Assembly (NCBI GenBank): GCA_900557585.1
Contig: USTJ01000042.1
Location: forward strand, 1-6,643
Reading direction: 5' to 3'
Source of the DNA: an uncultured Eubacteriales bacterium
GTDB taxonomy: Bacteria > Bacillota > Clostridia > Christensenellales > UBA1242
Length of the DNA stretch: 6,643 nucleotides
The notes below the pieces were generated by a model. It made no database searches. It had not been told where the DNA came from and saw nothing but the letters and a program-made list of their open reading frames with translations. Both the position numbers and the translations under genes were made by a program. Positions 1 through 5,680 of the stretch are shown piece after piece (position 1 is the first letter of the stretch; each line of letters starts with the position of its first letter).

Positions 1-1
1 A

Positions 2-1012
2 GCATGCATCAAAGAGTTTATCGAGGGGGGACATCCGCAATGTGCTGTTTGCCCAACAACAACTTTTGAAACCGGACTTTTAGACGGTCTTAAACCAGCA
101 GAAAACAAAAAGAAAGTTGCTGTTGTTGGTGCTGGCCCTGCCGGTGTTGTTTGCGCAAAAACTCTTGTACGTCGTGGACATGATGTTACACTTTATGAAA
201 AGAACAACTATGTTGGTGGAACACTTAAAGAAGCATCTGTTCCAAAAATTAAATATGAACTTCAAAACTATGTGAACTATTTGGCTCTTCAAGTTGAAGA
301 CCTTAAAAAGAAACCAAACTTTAAAGCAGTGTTCGGAAAAGCGGTGACAGAAGAGGATCTTGCAAAAGAAAAATTTGATGCAATCATCACTGCAACCGGA
401 AGCAAACAAGTTGGTCTTCCAATCACTGGGGCTGTTCAAAAACATGTTTGCACTGCAGTTGAAGCACTTGCAGATGTTGAAAAACTCAAAAAAGCAAAGA
501 ATATTGTTGTCATCGGTGGTGGCGACAGTGGATGTGAATTTGCATATTTTGCAAAATATGAACTTGGAAAAAACGTAACCATTGTTGAAATGGCTCCAAA
601 ACTTATGGCAAAATCTTGTACGGCAAACCGCGGGCACATTTTGCACTATTTGGACAAAGCAGGTGTAAAATGTTATAACTGCGCATCTGTAACTGCAATC
701 AATGAGGACAATGTTGAAATCCTTTCAAATGCAAGCAAAACTGTTCCAAACCCATATAACACATGGGAGCCAGTTTTGCCAGAAAACATTCATAACCCTC
801 TTGCAAAGAAAATTAAAAGTCTTCCAAAAGCAGTGAATGCAGAGGCAGACCTTGTTGTAATTGCTGCTGGAACCGCTCCAAACAACGAACTTTATAAAAC
901 TCTTGTAGAAAAGCAAACTGCACCACTTATTTATAATATTGGTGACAGTTTCGCACCAGGAAAGGTTTTCACAGCAGTTAAAAGTGCATTTAATGTTGCA
1001 AAAAATTTATAA
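2..1012 (+). CDS. NADH:flavin oxidoreductase / enoate reductase, C-terminal part (5' truncated)
   Basis: The frame is open from base 2 to the TAA at 1010-1012, giving 336 residues with no start in the window. Seen: Cys2 and Cys14 are 12 residues apart, the spacing of the third and fourth [4Fe-4S] ligands in the 2,4-dienoyl-CoA reductase / enoate reductase family. An FAD-binding GAGPAG follows at residues 43-48 and an NAD(P)H-binding GGGDSG at 172-177. The C-terminal GDSFAPGKVFTAV is the usual last FAD contact of this fold. The missing N-terminal part would be the FMN-binding TIM barrel. Family members pass hydride from NADH through FAD, Fe-S and FMN to an activated C=C bond in the cytoplasm. 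The substrate (enoyl-CoA, cinnamate-type acid or bile-acid intermediate) cannot be told from this half. No terminator separates it from cysS, so read-through is possible. Confidence 0.88.
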   Translation, partial: ACIKEFIEGGHPQCAVCPTTTFETGLLDGLKPAENKKKVAVVGAGPAGVVCAKTLVRRGHDVTLYEKNNYVGGTLKEASVPKIKYELQNYVNYLALQVEDLKKKPNFKAVFGKAVTEEDLAKEKFDAIITATGSKQVGLPITGAVQKHVCTAVEALADVEKLKKAKNIVVIGGGDSGCEFAYFAKYELGKNVTIVEMAPKLMAKSCTANRGHILHYLDKAGVKCYNCASVTAINEDNVEILSNASKTVPNPYNTWEPVLPENIHNPLAKKIKSLPKAVNAEADLVVIAAGTAPNNELYKTLVEKQTAPLIYNIGDSFAPGKVFTAVKSAFNVAKNL

Positions 1013-1024
1013 CTGATATATAAT
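996..1024 (+). promoter_or_regulatory. Probable sigma-A promoter for cysS
   Basis: A -35 TTGCAA (996-1001; 4 of 6 consensus) lies 17 bp upstream of a perfect -10 TATAAT (1019-1024). The -35 sits inside the last codons of the oxidoreductase gene and the -10 lies just after its stop. Transcription would start near 1031, giving a leader of about 35 nt before cysS. No riboswitch or T-box fits in that space. Confidence 0.6.
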
Positions 1025-1052
1025 ATGAAAACATTTGACTTATTGGCAAATG

Positions 1053-1058
1053 AAAAGG
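1053..1058 (+). promoter_or_regulatory. Ribosome binding site deciding the cysS start
   Basis: AAAAGG ends at 1058. It is only 1 nt from the ATG at 1060, too close to work, but 7 nt from the in-frame ATG at 1066. The second ATG is therefore the better start. The site itself is weak. Confidence 0.5.
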
Positions 1059-1065
1059 TATGAAA

Positions 1066-2475
1066 ATGGGACTTAAAATTTATAATTCATTTACAAAACA
1101 AAAAGAAGAATTCAAACCAATTGTGCCGGGCAGAGTTGGAATGTATGTGTGCGGACCAACTGTATATGGCCCTCCACATGTTGGACATGCAAGAAGTTAT
1201 ACAAACTTTGACACTGTGTTTCGCTATTTGCAATATCTTGGCTTCAAGGTGAAATATGTTCAAAACATCACCGATGTTGGCCATTTGGTTGGCGATGGTG
1301 ATGATGGGGAAGACAAAATCTTGAAACAAGCAAAAAAAGAGCAAGTTGACCCATATGAAATTGCATATAAATATGAAACAATGTATTTTGATGCAATGGC
1401 AAAACTCAACATTTTGAAACCAAGCATAAGTGCAAGAGCAACCGGCTTTATTCCTCAAATGATAGACATGGTTCAAACCCTTCTTGACAAGGGTTATGCC
1501 TATATTTCAAAAGATGGAAACATTTACTATCGCGTTCATAAGTTTGCCTCATATGGTCAACTTTCAAACCGCAGACTTGAAAACAACTTGTCTGGCGAAA
1601 GAATTGAAGTTGCGGGAGACAAAGAAAATCCAGAAGATTTTGCACTTTGGAAAAAGGCAGACGGCGGACATCTCATGAAATGGAAATCTCCATGGGGATG
1701 GGGATATCCGGGTTGGCATCTTGAATGCTCAACACTCAGCAAGTTTTTTCTTGGAAACACTTTCGATATTCATGGTGGCGGAATTGATAACATTTTCCCA
1801 CATCACGAATGCGAGTGTGCACAAAGTGAGGTTGCAAACGGAACCAAGTTTGTGAACTATTTCATGCATAACAACCTTGTAACCGTAAATGGAACAAAAA
1901 TGGGAAAATCTCTTGGAAACTTTATCACTCTTGAAGATTTGTTCAAAGAGTTTGACCCACAATATGTGCGCTATTTCATTTTGCTTTTCCACTATCGTTC
2001 ACCAATCGACTTTACAAAAGACGCAATTAAAAATGCAGGCGAACAACTTGAAAAAATCAAAACCACATATCAAACGGTTTTTCAAGTTGCTTGCGGAAAA
2101 GAAACTGCACCAAAAACTGGCGAGGCAAAAGAAATTCTTTCAAACTTTGAAAATGCAATGAATGAAGATTTCAACACACCTCTTGCAATTTCTGAACTTT
2201 TAAAGGTTGTGAAACTTTCAAAACAAATCAAAGAAACAAACAATGTTTCTCTTGCGAGCGAAATGTTGTTTGTCATGAATAAAATTGCTTTTGTTCTTGG
2301 TCTTGATTTTGGCAAAACAGAAGAAAAACAAGATGCTGGCGAAAGCGAAAAACTTCTTGAAATTATTTCAGATGTTCGAACTCGTCTTCGCGCAGAAAAG
2401 AACTATCAAATGAGCGATTATATCCGTGATCGCTTGGCAGAAAGTGGCATTACTGTAAACGACAAAAAAATCTAG
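1066..2475 (+). CDS. cysS: Cysteinyl-tRNA synthetase
   Basis: Class I aminoacyl-tRNA synthetase that charges tRNA-Cys with cysteine using ATP in the cytoplasm. With the start at 1066 the protein has 469 residues, the usual bacterial length; ATG 1060 would add two. Seen: the HIGH-type motif HVGH at residues 38-41 within PTVYGPPHVGHAR, and the signature loop KMGKS at 278-282 followed by LGNF. The four zinc ligands are expected from the E. coli enzyme at Cys29, Cys221, His246 and Glu250 (the last two within HHECE). The NITDVGHL stretch followed by GEDKI marks the CysRS subgroup with DVGH rather than DVDDK. The anticodon-binding C-terminal helices end the protein. It stands between its own promoter and its own terminator, so it is probably expressed mainly alone. 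All catalytic elements look intact; the only deviation is Gly for Ser in KMSKS. Confidence 0.97.
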   Translation: MGLKIYNSFTKQKEEFKPIVPGRVGMYVCGPTVYGPPHVGHARSYTNFDTVFRYLQYLGFKVKYVQNITDVGHLVGDGDDGEDKILKQAKKEQVDPYEIAYKYETMYFDAMAKLNILKPSISARATGFIPQMIDMVQTLLDKGYAYISKDGNIYYRVHKFASYGQLSNRRLENNLSGERIEVAGDKENPEDFALWKKADGGHLMKWKSPWGWGYPGWHLECSTLSKFFLGNTFDIHGGGIDNIFPHHECECAQSEVANGTKFVNYFMHNNLVTVNGTKMGKSLGNFITLEDLFKEFDPQYVRYFILLFHYRSPIDFTKDAIKNAGEQLEKIKTTYQTVFQVACGKETAPKTGEAKEILSNFENAMNEDFNTPLAISELLKVVKLSKQIKETNNVSLASEMLFVMNKIAFVLGLDFGKTEEKQDAGESEKLLEIISDVRTRLRAEKNYQMSDYIRDRLAESGITVNDKKI

Positions 2476-2480
2476 AAATC

Positions 2481-2519
2481 AAAAAGGCAAGCAAAACATA
2501 AATTTGTTTGTCTTTTTTT
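2481..2519 (+). terminator. Intrinsic terminator after cysS
   Basis: The arm AAAAAGGCAAGCAAA (2481-2495) pairs with TTTGTTTGTCTTTTT (2503-2517) over 15 bp, including two G-U wobbles, around the 7-nt loop ACATAAA. A run of seven T (2513-2519) follows and overlaps the 3' arm. It starts 5 nt past the cysS stop. Confidence 0.85.
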
Positions 2520-2539
2520 CTTTTTGACATATTTTGCTA

Positions 2540-2567
2540 TTGACATTTTTTATAGGTTTGATATAAT
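2540..2567 (+). promoter_or_regulatory. Strong extended -10 sigma-A promoter for the 167-residue unknown gene
   Basis: A perfect -35 TTGACA (2540-2545), a 16-bp spacer and a perfect -10 TATAAT (2562-2567) preceded by TGA (2559-2561), which gives the TGn extension. Transcription should start near 2574. A second TTGACAT lies 16 bp upstream (2524-2530) with no matching -10. The repeated heptamer could be chance or a regulator site. Confidence 0.85.
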
Positions 2568-2592
2568 ATTTAAGTTAAAAATAAACCAAATT

Positions 2593-2600
2593 GAAGGTGA
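2593..2600 (+). promoter_or_regulatory. Shine-Dalgarno site that fixes the start at 2606
   Basis: GAAGGTGA matches the anti-Shine-Dalgarno complement at seven of eight positions and lies 5 nt before ATG 2606. It overlaps the in-frame TTG at 2591, which rules that TTG out as the start. Confidence 0.8.
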
Positions 2601-2605
2601 AAAAT

Positions 2606-3109
2606 ATGAATAAAGTTTATAGAGTTGTTTGCAGTTCAAAATATGTTCCATGCAAAATTGTGAAAACCATTTTCACACCAGACATTACAATTGGAACAAG
2701 AAAAAATGTGAGTCTTGACCCACGCGTTCCAATCACAATTACAACCGAAACAATCAATCGCTTCCGTCCATATATCTATGTGCAAGGAAAAAAAGTTGCC
2801 GAAGACATTTGTGGTTGGCTCAATGAAAACAATGGTAAAGATGGTCAAATCAAATATTCTGTTGTGCAAAATGACGCAGGATATGATGAGTGCCTCTATG
2901 GCCTTGAAAATGATATTGAAGCAAACTTTGTATATCAAAGAACTTTCGGTCTTAACATTGACAAGTGCACAAGAATTCCGCTTTTCTATACACCAGAAGG
3001 CTATTTGAGTCTTGCTGTTGATTGTCTTGACAAACGCAAATGGAAGTGGAACCTTGATGGTCGTCCAACTCTTGAAAATTGCGAAAAACAAGATGAACTT
3101 GGAGAATAG
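2606..3109 (+). CDS. Hypothetical protein, strongly promoted single-gene unit
   Basis: I do not recognise this 167-residue protein. The start at ATG 2606 is set by the Shine-Dalgarno site 5 nt upstream. Seen: no signal peptide and no hydrophobic segment long enough to span a membrane, so it is probably cytoplasmic. There are seven cysteines (residues 9, 16, 69, 96, 121, 140, 159), none in a CxxC pair, so a classic zinc ribbon is unlikely. The N-terminal half is rich in Val/Ile/Thr and looks beta-rich. The C-terminal part is aromatic and charged (KWKWN at about 145-149) and ends in an acidic tail. Its promoter is the best in the first 5 kb. It lies between two terminators, so it is transcribed alone. 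That arrangement suggests an abundant or condition-controlled product. No function is proposed. Codon use matches its neighbours, so it does not look newly acquired. Confidence 0.85.
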   Translation: MNKVYRVVCSSKYVPCKIVKTIFTPDITIGTRKNVSLDPRVPITITTETINRFRPYIYVQGKKVAEDICGWLNENNGKDGQIKYSVVQNDAGYDECLYGLENDIEANFVYQRTFGLNIDKCTRIPLFYTPEGYLSLAVDCLDKRKWKWNLDGRPTLENCEKQDELGE

Positions 3110-3114
3110 AAAAC

Positions 3115-3138
3115 ACCAGCAATTTTGCTGGTTTTTTT
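3115..3138 (+). terminator. Intrinsic terminator after the hypothetical gene
   Basis: ACCAGCA (3115-3121), loop ATTT, TGCTGGT (3126-3132), then seven T (3132-3138). The hairpin begins 5 nt after the TAG stop and insulates the gene from the ABC operon. Confidence 0.9.
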
Positions 3139-3179
3139 ATGCAAATTTTTTGAAAAGAAAACATATGTGTTTCATTTTG

Positions 3180-3208
3180 TTGCTTTATGAAGCAAAGATT
3201 GCTAAAAT
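3180..3208 (+). promoter_or_regulatory. Probable promoter of the ABC-Nudix operon, with an overlapping dyad
   Basis: A -35 TTGCTT (3180-3185), a 17-bp spacer and a -10 TAAAAT (3203-3208) with a TGC extension (3200-3202). The -35 is also the left arm of the dyad TTGCTT-tatg-AAGCAA (3180-3195). The right arm is in turn part of AGCAA-aga-TTGCT (3191-3203), so three half-sites fill the promoter from -35 to -10. A regulator bound there would block RNA polymerase. The predicted transcript start, near 3215, is the same base as the first possible start codon. Confidence 0.5.
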
Positions 3209-3214
3209 ATAAGC

Positions 3215-4135
3215 ATGGATAAAAATATGGAAAATATAATTGAAATTTCAAATCTAGACAAAAGTTTTGGCGAAGTTCACGCCGTGAACAATTTGTCTTT
3301 TCGCGTGAAAAAAGGAGAGTTGTTTGCTTTTCTTGGCGTTAATGGTGCGGGAAAGTCAACAACAATATCAATCATGTGTGGAACTCTTGCAAAAGACAAA
3401 GGAACTGTTTTGATTGATGGAAAAAATATTGAAACTCAAATGCCTGAAATTGCTTCGGAACTTGGAGTTGTTTTTCAGTCAAGCGTGCTTGACAAACAAT
3501 TGTCTGTGAAAGACAATCTTTTGTCTCGCGCAAGTTTATATGGTATTTATGGCGAAAAGGCAAAGCAAAGAATTGCAGAACTTGCGAAACTTCTTGATTT
3601 TGAAAATCTTTTAAATCGAACTCTTGGAAAACTTTCGGGTGGACAACGCCGAAAAATTGATGTTGCAAGAGCACTTTTACATAATCCTAAAATCTTGATT
3701 TTAGACGAGCCAACAACTGGTCTTGACCCACAAACCCGAAAAACTTTGTGGCAGGTTATAAACACTCTTCGCAAAGAACAAAACATGACAGTTTTTCTTA
3801 CAACACACTATATGGAAGAAACTGTTGATGCTGACTATGTTGTGATTCTTGACAGTGGAAAAATTGTTGCAGAAGGAACTCCAATTTTCCTTAAAAACAA
3901 ATATACTGGCGACTATATCACAGTTTATGGTGCAAAAGAAGAAGACATAAAGAAACTTGGTTTGCCTTTTGAAAAGGTGAATGATTCTTTTCGCGTCGAG
4001 GTTAAAGATTCGGTTCAGGCACGTGACTTGATTGTAAAATATCCTGAAATTTTCAGAGACTTTGAACTTGTGAAAGGAAAAATGGACGATGTTTTCTTGG
4101 CGGTGACAGGAAAGAACTTGCAGGGGGTGAACTAG
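3215..4135 (+). CDS. ABC-2 type exporter, ATP-binding subunit (DrrA/CcmA-like)
   Basis: Cytoplasmic ATPase that powers the membrane partner encoded next. Seen in 306 residues: Walker A GVNGAGKST (41-49), Q-loop at VVFQSS, signature LSGGQ (140-144), Walker B ILILDEP with Asp164-Glu165, and the switch histidine His198 in TTHYMEE. All catalytic elements are intact. The C-terminal 80 residues form the extra domain usual in DrrA-type exporters of drugs, lipids or peptides. The real start may be ATG 3227, since homologues usually begin near the ENIIEI segment. Neither ATG has a Shine-Dalgarno site, which fits a leaderless or very short-leader mRNA. The stop is 1 nt before the permease start, so the two are translationally coupled. 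The substrate cannot be told from sequence. Confidence 0.93.
   Translation: MDKNMENIIEISNLDKSFGEVHAVNNLSFRVKKGELFAFLGVNGAGKSTTISIMCGTLAKDKGTVLIDGKNIETQMPEIASELGVVFQSSVLDKQLSVKDNLLSRASLYGIYGEKAKQRIAELAKLLDFENLLNRTLGKLSGGQRRKIDVARALLHNPKILILDEPTTGLDPQTRKTLWQVINTLRKEQNMTVFLTTHYMEETVDADYVVILDSGKIVAEGTPIFLKNKYTGDYITVYGAKEEDIKKLGLPFEKVNDSFRVEVKDSVQARDLIVKYPEIFRDFELVKGKMDDVFLAVTGKNLQGVN
4122..4130 (+). promoter_or_regulatory. Ribosome binding site of the permease gene
   Basis: AGGGGGTGA lies inside the last codons of the ATPase gene, 6 nt before ATG 4137. It is much stronger than anything in front of the ATPase, so the permease is well translated from the shared mRNA. Confidence 0.7.
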
Positions 4136-4136
4136 A

Positions 4137-5042
4137 ATGAAAACATTTTCAAGCATGACAAAACGAAATGTTAAAATTTTCTTTAAAGATAAAGCAATGT
4201 TTTTCACATCGCTGATAACCCCAATAATTTTGCTTGTTTTATACATGACCTTTTTGGCAAAAGTATATCGTGACGGTTTTGCATCTGCTGTTCCAGATGG
4301 TTTTGAGATTGATAAAAATCTTTTAAATGGAATGGTTGGCGGAGAAATTTTCTCTTCAATCTTGGCTGTTTGTTGCGTTACGGTTGCGTTCTGTTCAAAT
4401 CTTTTAATGGTGAATGACAAAGTCAGTGGGGCAAGAAAAGACCTTATAATTTCACCAACAAAAAAGTCGGTTTTTGCACTTTCATATTATGTTGCAACAT
4501 TGATTTCAACACTCATAATCTCAATCACAGCAACTGTGGCTTGTTTTATATATATTGCTGTTCAAGGTTGGTATCTTTCATTTGCAGATGTATTGCTTGT
4601 TTTCTTTGATGTGTTCTTGCTAACAATGTTTGGAACTGCACTTTCATCGTGTATCAATGTGTTCTTGTCAACAAACGGACAGGCAAGTGCTGTTGGAACA
4701 ATTGTTTCTGCGGGATATGGATTCATCTGTGGAGCATATATGCCAATTTCATCTTTTGGCGTTGGTCTTCAAAACTTTCTTGGATTTTTGCCAGGAACCT
4801 ATGGAACTTCACTTTTACGAAACCATGCACTTCGCGGGGTTTATGCTGAAATGCTAAAACAACGATACCCAGCAGATGTTGTTGAAAAAATAAAGGATAG
4901 CGTTGATTGCAACCTATACTTTTTCGGAAAGCAAGTTAGCATTGGAACAATGTATGGCATTATGATTGGTTCAATTGTTTTGCTTATTGGACTTTATGTT
5001 TTGATAAACTATTTAAAAAATCGCAAGGCTGTGAAAAACTAG
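4137..5042 (+). CDS. ABC-2 type exporter, membrane permease subunit
   Basis: Integral membrane partner of the preceding ATPase, 301 residues, which forms the export channel as a dimer. Seen: six hydrophobic segments at about 22-42, 69-92, 115-140, 150-177, 184-203 and 272-293. A large loop lies between the first two (about 43-68) and another between the last two (about 225-268). The stretch with YMPISSF (201-207) and LQNFLGFLPGTYGT (211-224) is the conserved end of the ABC2_membrane family. The arrangement matches DrrB-type permeases, one half-transporter per gene. Its start lies 2 nt past the ATPase TAG, and its own TAG overlaps the Shine-Dalgarno site of the Nudix gene. DrrAB-type pairs export antibiotics, lipids or peptides. 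No neighbouring biosynthesis gene or immunity protein indicates which applies here. Confidence 0.92.
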   Translation: MKTFSSMTKRNVKIFFKDKAMFFTSLITPIILLVLYMTFLAKVYRDGFASAVPDGFEIDKNLLNGMVGGEIFSSILAVCCVTVAFCSNLLMVNDKVSGARKDLIISPTKKSVFALSYYVATLISTLIISITATVACFIYIAVQGWYLSFADVLLVFFDVFLLTMFGTALSSCINVFLSTNGQASAVGTIVSAGYGFICGAYMPISSFGVGLQNFLGFLPGTYGTSLLRNHALRGVYAEMLKQRYPADVVEKIKDSVDCNLYFFGKQVSIGTMYGIMIGSIVLLIGLYVLINYLKNRKAVKN

Positions 5043-5045
5043 GAG
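5041..5045 (+). promoter_or_regulatory. Ribosome binding site of the Nudix gene, overlapping the permease stop
   Basis: AGGAG shares two bases with the permease TAG (5040-5042) and lies 6 nt before ATG 5052. This ties the third gene to the operon. Confidence 0.75.
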
Positions 5046-5051
5046 AAAAAA

Positions 5052-5456
5052 ATGGAAACAATAAAAGCAGGGTGCTATCTTGTTGACGTGAAAAACAAAA
5101 AGGTTGCACTTGTCTATCGTGAAAAACGCAACGACTGGTCTTTTCCAAAAGGTCATAAAGAAGAGGGCGAAACAATTGAAGAGTGCGCGGTTCGTGAAAC
5201 TGCCGAAGAAACAAAAAGAGTTGCGCAAATTGTGCCCGAAATTGAACCAGTTGTTGAAAGATACCAAACCCCAGCGGGCGAGAAATGTGCTTGTTATATG
5301 TTCGTTGCAATTGACAAAGGTCATAGCGATAATGATTCTTGGGATACTCACGACACCTATTTTATTGATGTTGACAAGGTTGAAGAAAAACTTACATATG
5401 AAGATTTGAAACAATCTTGGAAAAGCGTTTTGCCAAAAATTAAAAAGTTGCTCTAG
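5052..5456 (+). CDS. Nudix family hydrolase (Ap4A hydrolase-like)
   Basis: 134 residues, a single Nudix domain, the usual size for small family members. Seen: the Nudix box runs from Gly34 to Arg56, with Glu40, Arg48-Glu49 and Glu52-Glu53 in place, so the metal-binding and catalytic acids are intact. The box deviates at its end: Lys55 replaces the usual Gly, and Thr50 and Arg56 sit at hydrophobic positions. The segment WSFPKGH just before the box is typical of the branch cleaving diadenosine tetraphosphate, though nucleotide-sugar or damaged-NTP hydrolysis is possible. It would act in the cytoplasm on an X-linked nucleoside diphosphate. It follows the permease by 9 nt and has its own Shine-Dalgarno site. 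Its link to the exporter may be functional or only positional. No clear terminator follows before the next promoter. Confidence 0.9.
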   Translation: METIKAGCYLVDVKNKKVALVYREKRNDWSFPKGHKEEGETIEECAVRETAEETKRVAQIVPEIEPVVERYQTPAGEKCACYMFVAIDKGHSDNDSWDTHDTYFIDVDKVEEKLTYEDLKQSWKSVLPKIKKLL

Positions 5457-5486
5457 TTTTGAAAGTGTCATCTGCCTAAAAAATGG

Positions 5487-5515
5487 TTGACAAAACTGAA
5501 ACTTGGGCATATAAT
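5487..5515 (+). promoter_or_regulatory. Consensus sigma-A promoter of a short transcript
   Basis: Perfect TTGACA (5487-5492), a 17-bp spacer and perfect TATAAT (5510-5515); transcription should start near 5522. It is the only promoter in the window with both hexamers perfect at ideal spacing, yet no full-length gene follows in that sequence style. Confidence 0.88.
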
Positions 5516-5525
5516 GAAACCATAT

Positions 5526-5531
5526 AAGGAG
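5526..5531 (+). promoter_or_regulatory. Strong Shine-Dalgarno site before the 12-codon ORF
   Basis: AAGGAG lies 5 nt before ATG 5537. Its strength and spacing imply that the start codon is really used when hairpin A is open. Confidence 0.7.
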
Positions 5532-5536
5532 AAGAA

Positions 5537-5575
5537 ATGACAAAAATTTGCATTTTGTGGCACCGCAATATTTAA
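5537..5575 (+). CDS. Possible 12-residue leader peptide or micropeptide
   Basis: ATG to TAA gives MTKICILWHRNI. The call rests on the consensus promoter and the strong ribosome site, not on the peptide, which resembles nothing I know. It has no run of one amino acid of the classical attenuator kind, though it holds single Cys, Trp and His codons. A ribosome on it would open hairpin A (5536-5582) and free the downstream bases to form P2. It could also be the first codons of a gene destroyed by rearrangement, but none of the three frames stays open beyond it. Confidence 0.35.
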   Translation: MTKICILWHRNI

Positions 5576-5646
5576 TGTCATTCGCAAAGCAAGTGTGTTT
5601 TGTGAATGCTTTTTCATGTTCACAAAATGCACCAATAAGTTAAAAT

Positions 5647-5680
5647 AAACTGTTGGCGCACGCTGACAGTTTTTATTTTT
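5647..5680 (+). terminator. Intrinsic terminator of the short transcript
   Basis: AAACTGTTGGC (5647-5657), loop GCAC, GCTGACAGTTT (5662-5672): 11 pairs, two of them G-U, then TTATTTTT (5673-5680). It is a well-formed terminator about 150 nt after the promoter start. Confidence 0.82.

Larger units (their letters stand above)
5522..5680 (+). ncRNA. Candidate structured short transcript (leader, attenuator or small RNA)
   Basis: Between the promoter and the terminator lies a predicted RNA of about 155-160 nt. Seen: hairpin A pairs AATGACA (5536-5542) with TGTCATT (5576-5582) and, inside it, TTGC (5548-5551) with GCAA (5565-5568), leaving a 13-nt loop. Helix P1 pairs 5549-5559 with 5621-5631 in 11 perfect pairs (core GCATTTTGTG / CACAAAATGC). 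Helix P2 pairs 5579-5589 with 5598-5608. Hairpin A uses bases needed by both P1 and P2, so it excludes them, while P1 and P2 can coexist. Hairpin A also buries the start codon at 5537. I do not recognise a known RNA family. It may be a free small RNA, or the leader of a gene now displaced by the sequence downstream. Confidence 0.4.

Noticed and set aside
80..646. 188-residue open frame on the minus strand, opposite the oxidoreductase
   Set aside because: Very rich in Phe, Cys and Asn because it mirrors the opposite gene's codon bias; no ribosome site, no recognisable domain, fully inside a real gene.
1060..1065. ATG at 1060 as the cysS start
   Set aside because: Only 1 nt separates it from the AAAAGG site; ATG 1066 has 7 nt. 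Not excluded, as the site is weak and the difference is two residues.
2591..2605. TTG at 2591 as start of the hypothetical gene
   Set aside because: It overlaps the Shine-Dalgarno site GAAGGTGA, which is correctly spaced for ATG 2606.
3701..4420. 239-residue open frame on the minus strand across the ABC genes
   Set aside because: Complement shadow of two clearly coding ABC genes; no domain, no promoter or ribosome site.
5013..5543. 176-residue open frame on the minus strand opposite the Nudix gene
   Set aside because: Phe/Asn/Cys-rich mirror of the Nudix frame; the opposite strand holds an intact Nudix box and a consensus promoter.
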